A stretch of 5,240 nucleotides of DNA, from the NCBI GenBank assembly GCA_900550795.1, contig URTN01000067.1, positions 1 through 5,240 on the forward strand. The letters run 5' to 3'. The notes beneath the pieces are model-generated. The model ran no database searches and was not told the DNA's origin. It saw only the letters and a program-made list of their open reading frames with translations. A program made the translations under genes and the position numbers. Positions 1 to 5,240 of the stretch are shown piece by piece; positions within the stretch are counted from its first letter, which is position 1, and every line of letters begins with the position of its first letter. The DNA is from an uncultured Mollicutes bacterium (lineage in GTDB: Bacteria; Bacillota_I; Bacilli_A; RFN20; CAG-826).

Positions 1-52
1 ACATTCCTATTCGGGACTTTCACCCTTTAGATATGCGACATGCCCGTCACAC
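1..52 (-). mobile_element. 5' end of a group II intron, probably class IIC (partial; continues past the left edge)
   Basis: Read on the minus strand, the sequence starting at position 52 opens with GTGTG, which fits the group II intron 5' consensus GUGYG. Two short hairpins follow: GAC (48-46) pairs with GTC (39-37) around the loop GGGCAT, and GGG (25-23) pairs with CCC (15-13) around TGAAAGT, followed by GAA. This order of elements resembles the domain I start of the Oceanobacillus iheyensis group IIC intron as I remember it (GUGUG, a hairpin with loop GGCAU, then GGGUGAGAGUCCCGAA). The 5' splice boundary would lie between 53 and 52, directly after the T-run of the ftsH terminator. Class IIC introns are known to insert just downstream of Rho-independent terminators, so the position supports the class. 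The reverse transcriptase ORF, domain V and 3' end would lie left of the window and are not seen. Only 52 nt are visible, so the class is less certain than the intron call. Confidence 0.8.
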
Positions 53-83
53 AAAGAAAACCCTGAATATTTCTACTCAGGGT
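53..83 (-). terminator. Rho-independent terminator after ftsH
   Basis: On the minus strand ACCCTGA (83-77) pairs perfectly with TCAGGGT (66-60) around a 10-nt loop, giving a 7-bp stem. The T-rich run TTTTCTTT (60-53) follows; its first T also closes the stem. The hairpin begins 14 nt after the ftsH stop codon, so it ends the ftsH transcript and probably the whole mfd-rqcP-tilS-ftsH unit. The T-run abuts the apparent start of a group II intron at 52, so the terminator probably served as the intron's target. Confidence 0.88.
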
Positions 84-97
84 GAAAGGCAAACAAT

Positions 98-2224
98 TTA
101 TTTATCTTCTTTTGGAGCCACTTCAGAAGCGTCTTCTTTTTTGGCTTTTTCCCCACTAGAAGGAATGGTTTCAGTAGGAATTTCTACATGCTTTTCTTCT
201 TTTGGCAAAGAACCATGTTCTACAAGATAAGAAATCTCTTCGGCTGTGATGGTTTCTTTTTCAAGAAGAGTTTCAGCAATCAAGATAACTTCATCTTTAT
301 GTTCTAACAAGAGTTTTCTGGCGTTTTCATGGGCTTCATCGATTATTTTCCTAACTGCCTTATCAATTTCAAAGGCAATTTGGGTCGAGAAGTTCTTTTG
401 GGTGGAATTGTAGTCTCTACCAAGGAAGACAGAACCAGTATTTTGCTCATATTGGATTGGTCCAAGTTCAGACATACCAAGTTCAGTAACCATAAGTCTA
501 GCGATTCTAGTAGCTTCTTGAATGTCGTTAGAAGCACCTGTAGTAACATCTTGGAAGAATATTTCTTCAGAAGTTCTACCGCCTAATAAGCCAGTAATTC
601 TAGCAATAAGTTCATTTTTGGTTAATAAGAAGCGATCATCTTCAGGAGTCATTAAGACATGGCCACCAGTATTTCCTCTTGGAATAATGGTGATCTTTTG
701 AACCTTATCAGAGAATGGGAGGTTTAGTCCAATAACAGCGTGTCCAGCCTCATGATAAGCGACTTCTTTTCTTTCAACAGGAGACATGGCGCGGCTAGAT
801 TTAGCAGGTCCAGAAATTCTTCTATCGATAGCTTCGTCGATATCGGCAATATCGATGCAGTCTTTGTTTTCCCTAACAGCAAGGATGGCGGCTTCATTTA
901 ATACGTTGTCAAGATCGGCGCCAGAGAAACCTACGGTTCTTTTGGCTAAAGCACCAAAATCAACTCCTGGAGCAATCTTTTTATTACGGGCATGTACTTT
1001 TAAGATAGCCTCACGCCCTTCTTTGTCTGGCAATGAAACGGTTATTGTCCTATCAAATCTACCAGCTCTTCTTAAAGCTGGGTCAAGAACATCATCACGG
1101 TTAGTAGCTGCAATAACTAGGATACCTGAATTAGCTTCAAAGCCATCCATTTCGACAAGCAATTGGTTAAGAGTTTGTTCTCTTTCGTCGTTGCCTCCGC
1201 CAAGTCCCGCGCCTCTTTGACGTCCAACAGCATCGATTTCATCGATAAATATTAGACATGGAGCGGTTTCTTTGGCCTTCTTGAACAAGTCACGTACACG
1301 ACCTGCGCCAACACCGACATACATTTCAACAAAATCAGACCCAGAGATTGAATAGAATGGAACTCCAGCCTCACCAGCAACAGCCTTAGCAAGTAAGGTT
1401 TTACCAGTACCTGGAGGGCCAATTAGCAAGACACCTTTTGGTAATCTAGCGCCGAATTTAGAATATTTCTTTGGATCTTTTAAATACTCAACAAGTTCAA
1501 CCATTTCAGCCTTTTCAGCATCACATCCAGCGACATCACTGAACTTTACTTTAGAAGAAGCTTTTCTAGCAGGTGACTTATTGAACCCTAGGACATTATT
1601 ATTCATTCCAGAAACGGACGAATTAAGTCTAGAGAAGATAAATAAGCCAATTATTAAGATAATTCCTGTGGATATTAAGGTTGGTCCCCACGTATCCCAC
1701 CAAGAGACTTGGAAAGCATCTTTATTATTTAAAGAAGCACCCGATCCTTGGTTTCTAATTCCAAATTGTTCAATTCTAACTGCAAATATGCTTTGGTATG
1801 AAAGGTGAGTGTATTCATAATGGGCACCAGTTTCATCGGTAGCAAAAGTAGTAAAATCACTAGTCCAAACAGATTCATCAATAACAACCGAGAATATACG
1901 TTTTGTATTACTGGTCTTATCGATGTAATTACCTTTGACCGTAACGGCTTTATAGCCATGGCTAGCTTCGACATAATAAACTTGTTTGTTTGTTAAATCG
2001 AAATCAGTAAGGGTACCATTGGCTTCCTTTTCACCGCTAGCATTTGTTGTAATACTAGTTGTATAACCTAAATAATTATCCAAATCACTATAGGCCCAAG
2101 TTTCACCCTTGCCAACCATGCTGGAAACAATTAGCCAAATAAATACGCCAACTGTTGCAGCCATTAATATGTAAGGAAGGATAAAACTGAATATACTCTT
2201 TTTTGGGGCTTTTCCGTCGTTCAT
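98..2224 (-). CDS. ftsH: ATP-dependent zinc metalloprotease FtsH (membrane-bound AAA+ protease)
   Basis: FtsH is a membrane-anchored hexamer that unfolds and degrades misassembled membrane proteins and short-lived regulators. The 708 residues contain, in order: a short N-terminus; TM1 (about 11-35); an extracytoplasmic region (about 37-180) that is longer than the E. coli one; TM2 (about 182-200); and an AAA+ module with Walker A GPPGTGKT (269-276), the pore motif YVG (302-304), Walker B LIFIDEID (324-331), and a second region of homology ending RAGRFDR (386-392) with arginine fingers R389 and R392. The M41 protease domain carries HEAGH (491-495) with zinc ligands H491 and H495 and catalytic E492; D567 in TTGASND is the likely third ligand. 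A Lys/Glu-rich tail (about 672-708) ends the protein. The pore aromatic is Tyr rather than Phe, and the usual Pro in RPGRFDR is Ala387. The ATG has a strong AAGGAG (2236-2231) with 6-nt spacing. It is the last gene before the terminator, 105 bp after tilS, and may also have its own promoter. All catalytic residues are present. Confidence 0.98.
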   Translation of the reverse strand: MNDGKAPKKSIFSFILPYILMAATVGVFIWLIVSSMVGKGETWAYSDLDNYLGYTTSITTNASGEKEANGTLTDFDLTNKQVYYVEASHGYKAVTVKGNYIDKTSNTKRIFSVVIDESVWTSDFTTFATDETGAHYEYTHLSYQSIFAVRIEQFGIRNQGSGASLNNKDAFQVSWWDTWGPTLISTGIILIIGLFIFSRLNSSVSGMNNNVLGFNKSPARKASSKVKFSDVAGCDAEKAEMVELVEYLKDPKKYSKFGARLPKGVLLIGPPGTGKTLLAKAVAGEAGVPFYSISGSDFVEMYVGVGAGRVRDLFKKAKETAPCLIFIDEIDAVGRQRGAGLGGGNDEREQTLNQLLVEMDGFEANSGILVIAATNRDDVLDPALRRAGRFDRTITVSLPDKEGREAILKVHARNKKIAPGVDFGALAKRTVGFSGADLDNVLNEAAILAVRENKDCIDIADIDEAIDRRISGPAKSSRAMSPVERKEVAYHEAGHAVIGLNLPFSDKVQKITIIPRGNTGGHVLMTPEDDRFLLTKNELIARITGLLGGRTSEEIFFQDVTTGASNDIQEATRIARLMVTELGMSELGPIQYEQNTGSVFLGRDYNSTQKNFSTQIAFEIDKAVRKIIDEAHENARKLLLEHKDEVILIAETLLEKETITAEEISYLVEHGSLPKEEKHVEIPTETIPSSGEKAKKEDASEVAPKEDK

Positions 2225-2261
2225 TTTGTTCTCCTTTTCAATTGATTATTTTTTCTTCTTT

Positions 2262-2277
2262 TAACGTGCGTGCGTTA
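2262..2277. repeat. Imperfect 16-bp palindrome upstream of ftsH (possible operator)
   Basis: The arms TAACG (2262-2266) and CGTTA (2273-2277) are inverted copies, and the central C-G pair also matches, so 6 of 8 positions are symmetric. It is a GC-rich CG/CA-alternating patch in otherwise A/T-rich intergenic DNA, 25 bp upstream of the ftsH ribosome-binding site and just downstream of a weak promoter candidate. A repressor site or a 5'-UTR hairpin are both possible. It does not match the HrcA CIRCE or CtsR operator consensus as I know them. Confidence 0.4.
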
Positions 2278-2280
2278 GGA

Positions 2281-2308
2281 AATTTACACTAAAATCAAGA
2301 ATATGCAA
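2281..2308 (-). promoter_or_regulatory. Weak sigma-A-type promoter candidate for ftsH
   Basis: On the minus strand TTGCAT (2308-2303) and TAAATT (2286-2281) are separated by 16 nt. They match the -35 consensus TTGACA at 3 of 6 positions and the -10 consensus TATAAT at 4 of 6. Transcription would begin around 2275, within the palindrome at 2262-2277. The 105-bp gap after tilS makes a separate ftsH promoter plausible, but the match is poor and such hits are common in AT-rich DNA. Confidence 0.25.
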
Positions 2309-2318
2309 ATACATTGCA
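2304..2318. repeat. Short inverted repeat just after tilS
   Basis: TGCAA (2304-2308) and TTGCA (2314-2318) are perfect inverted copies around the 5-bp spacer ATACA. It starts 12 bp past the tilS stop codon. The RNA stem would be only 5 bp and AT-rich with no T-run after it, so it is a poor terminator. It overlaps the -35 region of the weak ftsH promoter candidate and may be coincidental. Confidence 0.3.
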
Positions 2319-2329
2319 ACCCTATTTGT

Positions 2330-3580
2330 CTATTTAATTGTCTTCATCCTTAAAATAGAGGTGTGGTATTCGCTGAAAGTTTGCCTATAACGTGGAACAT
2401 ATATTATTTTTCCGTCTTTATTGACAAATACTGGCCAAATATAACGCAAAGTAACTGGCATCTTCCAAACAGAATATAGCCTTCTAACAGGTTCTAAATA
2501 TCCATGTATGACATAATTATCAGTTGGAAGGACGCTTCTTACCGTTAATGGGTAGTCTTCGTCTTTAATACCTCTATCTAAAGCTCCCATAGAGAAGTCT
2601 AATTCAAAATATGGAGTATCTAATTTGCCGTTTTTCTCTAAAGTATAGGTATATGGCAATTCTTTTGGATTATTTCCAACCATAATGACATCATATTCCT
2701 TGATTAAATAAGTAGAATCATTTAATTTCATGGCCAAATTTGGTTGAGGGGCAAGGCAAAATTTACGGATTGCTTCGTAATCTTTAACCTTTAAACTAAC
2801 TTTTCTAGAACCAGTAGAAACTAGTTTATTAATAGCGTTGATAAATCCGTCGTAAGGAAGGGCGATCAAGGCACGGATGTCTAATTCATCAGCAACAACG
2901 GCTTCATGGATGACACTATCTGAAAGACCAAATTGTTCATCATTAGCAGCCCTCATTTCATCAAGGACCTTTTCGCGGTCAATCTCACTCATCTTAGAGA
3001 TAACATCTCTTCTAATTGAATTACGCATGTATTCATCTTCGTTTTTAGAAGCACTAGTAGAATAAGGAACATGGTTTTCGTTATCATAATCGATTAGATC
3101 TTGCTTTGAATAATTAAGCAAAGGTCTAACAACAACCATTCCTTCAACTGTAGACATTGGGAACAATCCATAATGGGCAACATGTCCTTTTCTTTGCTTT
3201 TGAAGAAGGTAAGTTTCAATTAAATCATCTTGTTGATGGGCCACAAAGAAAGCAGAGGCGTTATATTTCTCATATATTTTTTTGAAGAAGTCATATCTAA
3301 CTCTTCTAGCAAATTCTTTATAATCCTCGTTTTCTTTAATCTTTTCTTTTTCTGGAAGATCGTTTGTATCTAATCCTTCAAAAACTAGCCCATTCTTCTG
3401 GCAATAATCTCTTAAAGAAGCGAAATCTGAATCGCTAGAATCGAATTTATGATAATTAAGGGAACAAACAACAGGTTTTATCCCCTTTTTGACCATCATA
3501 TCTATCAAGGCCATGGAATCAGAACCAAAAGTACCTGCAACTAGGCAAGTAGAAGATTCATCAAATTTGAAATCAATCAT
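2330..3580 (-). CDS. tilS: tRNA(Ile)-lysidine synthetase TilS with a variant PP-loop
   Basis: TilS ligates lysine to C34 of the CAU-anticodon tRNA(Ile) using ATP, changing its identity from Met to Ile so that it reads AUA; it is normally essential. From the chosen ATG the protein is 416 aa. The N-terminal ATP-pyrophosphatase domain has the nucleotide loop TFGSDS (17-22), where the family norm is SGGxDS. It continues with ARRVRYDFF (91-99), HQQDDLIET (115-123, matching the family HHxDDxxET), VRPLL (151-155) and YMRNSIRRDV (184-193). The C-terminal TilS-type domain begins near LTVRS (345-349) and includes the stretch after VRRLYSVWK (365-373). The length is near that of E. coli TilS, with no Hpt fusion. 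The frame stays open 14 codons further upstream, but this ATG has AAGGAG 7 nt before it and aligns with the usual N-terminus. Its A is the last base of the rqcP TAA stop (TAATG), so the two are probably translationally coupled. The stop is TAG. Identity is firm; the altered loop is the oddity. Confidence 0.95.
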   Translation of the reverse strand: MIDFKFDESSTCLVAGTFGSDSMALIDMMVKKGIKPVVCSLNYHKFDSSDSDFASLRDYCQKNGLVFEGLDTNDLPEKEKIKENEDYKEFARRVRYDFFKKIYEKYNASAFFVAHQQDDLIETYLLQKQRKGHVAHYGLFPMSTVEGMVVVRPLLNYSKQDLIDYDNENHVPYSTSASKNEDEYMRNSIRRDVISKMSEIDREKVLDEMRAANDEQFGLSDSVIHEAVVADELDIRALIALPYDGFINAINKLVSTGSRKVSLKVKDYEAIRKFCLAPQPNLAMKLNDSTYLIKEYDVIMVGNNPKELPYTYTLEKNGKLDTPYFELDFSMGALDRGIKDEDYPLTVRSVLPTDNYVIHGYLEPVRRLYSVWKMPVTLRYIWPVFVNKDGKIIYVPRYRQTFSEYHTSILRMKTIK

Positions 3581-3834
3581 TACATTTCTCCTTCGTCGAT
3601 AAGGGTAAACATTTCTTGGCAAGTAGACTTGTTTGCATAAGGTAATATCTTATTTACCTTGCCAAGCACATATTTAGAACCGAGAATCAATTTAATTTCG
3701 TCCCCTTCATTAATTTCGCTAGAGGCTTTAGCAATTTTCCCGTTAATTGATACTTTAGAAGCATCACATAGCTGTTTTGCTATTTCCCTACGCTTAATTA
3801 ACCTAGAAACTTTTAAAAATTTATCAATTCTCAT
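3580..3834 (-). CDS. rqcP: RqcP (YabO), S4-domain factor of ribosome-associated quality control
   Basis: This small S4 RNA-binding protein (Hsp15/YabO family) binds 50S subunits carrying stuck peptidyl-tRNA and, with RqcH, supports alanine tailing of stalled nascent chains. The 84 residues are close to the 86 I recall for B. subtilis. The S4 fold is clear: MRIDKFLKVSRLIKRREIAK at the N-terminus, then VSINGKIAKASSEI (28-41), EGDEI (43-47), and a short tail ending EMFTLIDEGEM. The start is the ATG that aligns with the family's MRLDKFLKVSRLIKRR. The frame continues upstream to a TTG at 3903 that overlaps mfd, but that extension has no family match. The chosen ATG has no Shine-Dalgarno at normal spacing: AGG directly abuts it, and both lie in a palindromic hairpin, so coupling to mfd translation is likely. 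The TAA stop overlaps the tilS ATG by one base. The family is certain; the exact start is fairly certain. Confidence 0.93.
   Translation of the reverse strand: MRIDKFLKVSRLIKRREIAKQLCDASKVSINGKIAKASSEINEGDEIKLILGSKYVLGKVNKILPYANKSTCQEMFTLIDEGEM
3588..3593 (-). promoter_or_regulatory. Ribosome-binding site that fixes the tilS start
   Basis: AAGGAG on the minus strand lies 7 nt upstream of the ATG at 3580-3578, inside the 3' end of rqcP. It selects this ATG over the in-frame extension 14 codons upstream, and it creates the one-base TAATG stop/start overlap with rqcP. Confidence 0.85.
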
Positions 3835-3848
3835 CCTATATAGGATAA
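3831..3848 (-). promoter_or_regulatory. Hairpin covering the rqcP start codon
   Basis: ATCCTATATAGGAT (3833-3846) is a perfect 14-bp palindrome. In the transcript the stem extends to 7 pairs: U3848-A3831, a U3847-G3832 wobble, then A-U, U-A, C-G, C-G and U-A, with an AUAU loop (3841-3838). It buries the whole AUG (3834-3832) and the only purine-rich AGG. No T-run follows, so it is not a terminator. A start-codon hairpin controlling translation is an inference; a DNA operator is the alternative. Confidence 0.5.
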
Positions 3849-3852
3849 CACA

Positions 3853-3869
3853 ATTCCCATAAAGGGAAT
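3853..3869 (-). repeat. Hairpin in the mfd-rqcP gap
   Basis: On the minus strand ATTCCC (3869-3864) pairs with GGGAAT (3858-3853) around the 5-nt loop TTTAT, giving a perfect 6-bp stem. It lies 11 nt after the mfd stop and 4 nt before the start-codon hairpin of rqcP. There is no T-run, so it is not a typical intrinsic terminator. Together the two hairpins fill most of the 46-nt gap. Confidence 0.45.
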
Positions 3870-3880
3870 GCTTATAAATT

Positions 3881-5240
3881 TTACGACTTTTGTTTATGGG
3901 CAAGGTATACCGAATGTATATTTCTCATTACTTTTTCTAAATCATCAAGCCAATTGCCCTGTTTATATAAAGAAACTACCAATACTTTATTCAAAAAAGT
4001 AACCCTTAGCCTATTCATCATCGGCAGCAAAGAATTAAACAAATCACTGCCGATTCCGTCGATTCTAGAGAAACTAGATGATAAAGATAAATCGACTTTG
4101 TCTTCATAGTCGTTAACGGATGTAAATTCTTCAAAATCAGATAGTATATCAATGAGTTTTTTCTTAATTAACAAAGAGGTCTCTTCTGGCATTTTTCCAT
4201 ATATGTCCCTCACCTTTTTGGCAAATTTGTTCAAATCTGACTCTTTGTTTATGTTCTCTAATTCCTGATACAAAACAATCTTGTCACTTTTAGATGCATA
4301 ATCAGAAGGAATATATGCATCTATATCAAAAAGCTTATTTGAGGTAGGTGGAGTAAGTTCGATTCCAGATTTTTTAGCCTCGATTGCTTCATTTAGCATC
4401 TTCATATACAAATCAAGACCGACAGAGTCGATAAATCCGGCTTGTTCAGGGCCTAAAATATCCCCAGCACCCCTTATCATCAAATCCCTTTGGGCAATTT
4501 TATAGCCAGATCCTAATTCAGTGAATTCTTGGATAGCCTGTAGACGTTTTTTAGCATCCTCATTCATATTTTTATGAGGTTTGTACATCAAATAGGCATA
4601 GGAAATTCTATTTCCCCTGCCGACTCTACCTTTGATTTGATAAAGTTGAGAAAGACCAAAGTTATCGGCGTTTTCTACAATTATCATGTTCGCATTTGGT
4701 ATATCGATACCGTTTTCAACAATTGAAGTACAAACCAAAACATTAAGTTCATTATCATAGAACTTGGCCATGACGTCTTCGGATTCATTTTTATCCATTT
4801 GGCCATGAACAACCCCTATTTTTGCTAAAGGAATCCTAGAGGCAAGCTTAGAAGCGCAGGAATATATCGTATCCACCCTATTATGCACATAATAAACCTG
4901 TCCGTTTCTAGATAATTCCCTAGAGATAAGTTCATCTACTATTTCTTCTTTATACGGAGTTACATATGTCTGGATTGGCATCCTTGACGAAGGGGCTGTA
5001 TTGATTTCTGACATTGGACGAATCCCGACCAAAGACATTTGCAAGGTTCTAGGAATCGGGGTAGCGGAAAGAGTAAGAACATCGACGCTATTCTTCATTT
5101 CCTTAATTCTTTCTTTCTGTTCAACACCAAAGCGTTGCTCTTCATCAACAATCAAAAGACCTAAATCCTTAAATTCAAAATCTTTGGAAAGAAGCCTGTG
5201 TGTCCCGATTATGAAATCGATTTTCCCTTCTTTTATAGCC
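3881..5240 (-). CDS. mfd: Transcription-repair coupling factor Mfd, C-terminal part (5' end outside the window)
   Basis: Mfd is a double-stranded DNA translocase that pushes stalled RNA polymerase off lesions and recruits UvrA. The frame is open to the right edge, with 452 codons visible. Numbering from the first full codon (5239-5237): GTHRLLSKDF (12-21); the DEEQ box DEEQRFGV (32-39); motif III SATPIPRT (58-65); VVHGQM (143-148); motif V CTSIVENGID (170-179); motif VI QLYQIKGRVGR (198-208); the TRG (translocation in RecG) motif, with GSGYKIAQRDL (243-253) and RGAGDILGPEQ (256-266); and the C-terminal regulatory domain D7 from about DAYIPSDY (307-314) to the end. Missing are the UvrB-like N-terminal half, the RNAP-interacting domain and the Walker A lobe. 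The TTG at 5155 that could be taken as a start is internal, because the reading continues unbroken upstream with conserved motifs. The stop is TAA. RecG shares these helicase motifs, but the D7 region and the rqcP/tilS/ftsH neighbourhood fit Mfd. Confidence 0.97.
   Translation of the reverse strand, partial: AIKEGKIDFIIGTHRLLSKDFEFKDLGLLIVDEEQRFGVEQKERIKEMKNSVDVLTLSATPIPRTLQMSLVGIRPMSEINTAPSSRMPIQTYVTPYKEEIVDELISRELSRNGQVYYVHNRVDTIYSCASKLASRIPLAKIGVVHGQMDKNESEDVMAKFYDNELNVLVCTSIVENGIDIPNANMIIVENADNFGLSQLYQIKGRVGRGNRISYAYLMYKPHKNMNEDAKKRLQAIQEFTELGSGYKIAQRDLMIRGAGDILGPEQAGFIDSVGLDLYMKMLNEAIEAKKSGIELTPPTSNKLFDIDAYIPSDYASKSDKIVLYQELENINKESDLNKFAKKVRDIYGKMPEETSLLIKKKLIDILSDFEEFTSVNDYEDKVDLSLSSSFSRIDGIGSDLFNSLLPMMNRLRVTFLNKVLVVSLYKQGNWLDDLEKVMRNIHSVYLAHKQKS

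Noticed and set aside
1..60. Antisense tRNA or rRNA end at the left edge
   Set aside because: There is no CCA end, T-loop or rRNA-like motif. The minus-strand GTGTG start and hairpin order fit a group II intron instead.
33..230. Plus-strand 65-codon open frame at the left edge
   Set aside because: It runs antisense through the putative intron end, the terminator and the ftsH tail, has no ribosome-binding site, and its product has no recognisable features.
786..1220. Plus-strand 144-codon open frame inside ftsH
   Set aside because: It is the antisense of the most conserved part of the FtsH AAA+ domain. Its Ser/Leu-rich translation is typical of an opposite-strand shadow.
3581..3622. Fourteen-codon N-terminal extension of tilS (MPRNVYPYRRRRNV)
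   Set aside because: It is another frame of the rqcP end. The ATG at 3580 has a strong ribosome-binding site at good spacing and fits the family N-terminus.
3835..3880. Terminator between mfd and rqcP
   Set aside because: Both stems lack a following T-run, and the second includes the rqcP start codon.
3835..3903. Twenty-three-codon N-terminal extension of rqcP from a TTG overlapping mfd
   Set aside because: The added residues match nothing in the family, and the canonical MRIDKFLK start lies at the ATG at 3834.
5153..5155. TTG as the start of a separate 424-aa helicase
   Set aside because: The frame is open upstream to the window edge and encodes conserved Mfd sequence (GTHRLLSKDF), so this codon is an internal Leu before the DEEQ box.
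98..5240. Mycoplasma-type genetic code (UGA as Trp)
   Set aside because: The tryptophans I checked are encoded by TGG and all genes read through in the standard code. No TGA stop occurs either, so the window only shows that recoding is not needed.

Overview
The window is an AT-rich bacterial segment. All genes are read from the minus strand, in transcription order mfd (3' part only) > rqcP/yabO (S4-domain protein) > tilS > ftsH. This is the Firmicutes neighbourhood familiar from Bacillus subtilis (mfd ... yabO ... divIC ... tilS-hpt-ftsH), reduced to four genes. The compaction, the low GC and the absence of sporulation genes suggest a non-sporulating Bacilli/Erysipelotrichia/Mollicutes-type Firmicute, perhaps an uncultured gut lineage. 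That placement is inference. Tryptophan is encoded by TGG where I checked, and the stops are TAA or TAG, so nothing indicates a recoded UGA.

Layout from the right edge, following transcription. Positions 5240-3881 hold the helicase and C-terminal part of Mfd, whose start lies outside the window. Positions 3880-3835 are a 46-bp gap with two small hairpins, the second covering the rqcP start codon. Positions 3834-3580 are rqcP (84 aa). Positions 3580-2330 are tilS (416 aa), whose ATG shares one base with the rqcP stop. Positions 2329-2225 are a 105-bp gap with two inverted repeats, a weak promoter candidate and the ftsH ribosome-binding site. Positions 2224-98 are ftsH (708 aa). Positions 83-53 are a Rho-independent terminator. 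From position 52 to the left edge, directly after the terminator T-run, the sequence reads as the first 52 nt of a group II intron, probably class IIC.

Functionally these are housekeeping genes. Mfd clears stalled RNA polymerase and recruits excision repair. RqcP works with RqcH on obstructed 50S subunits. TilS makes lysidine at C34 of the AUA-reading isoleucine tRNA. FtsH degrades membrane and short-lived cytosolic proteins. No defence or secondary-metabolism system is visible. The most notable items are the group II intron boundary at the left edge, a non-canonical ATP-binding loop in TilS, and the occluded, Shine-Dalgarno-less start of rqcP.
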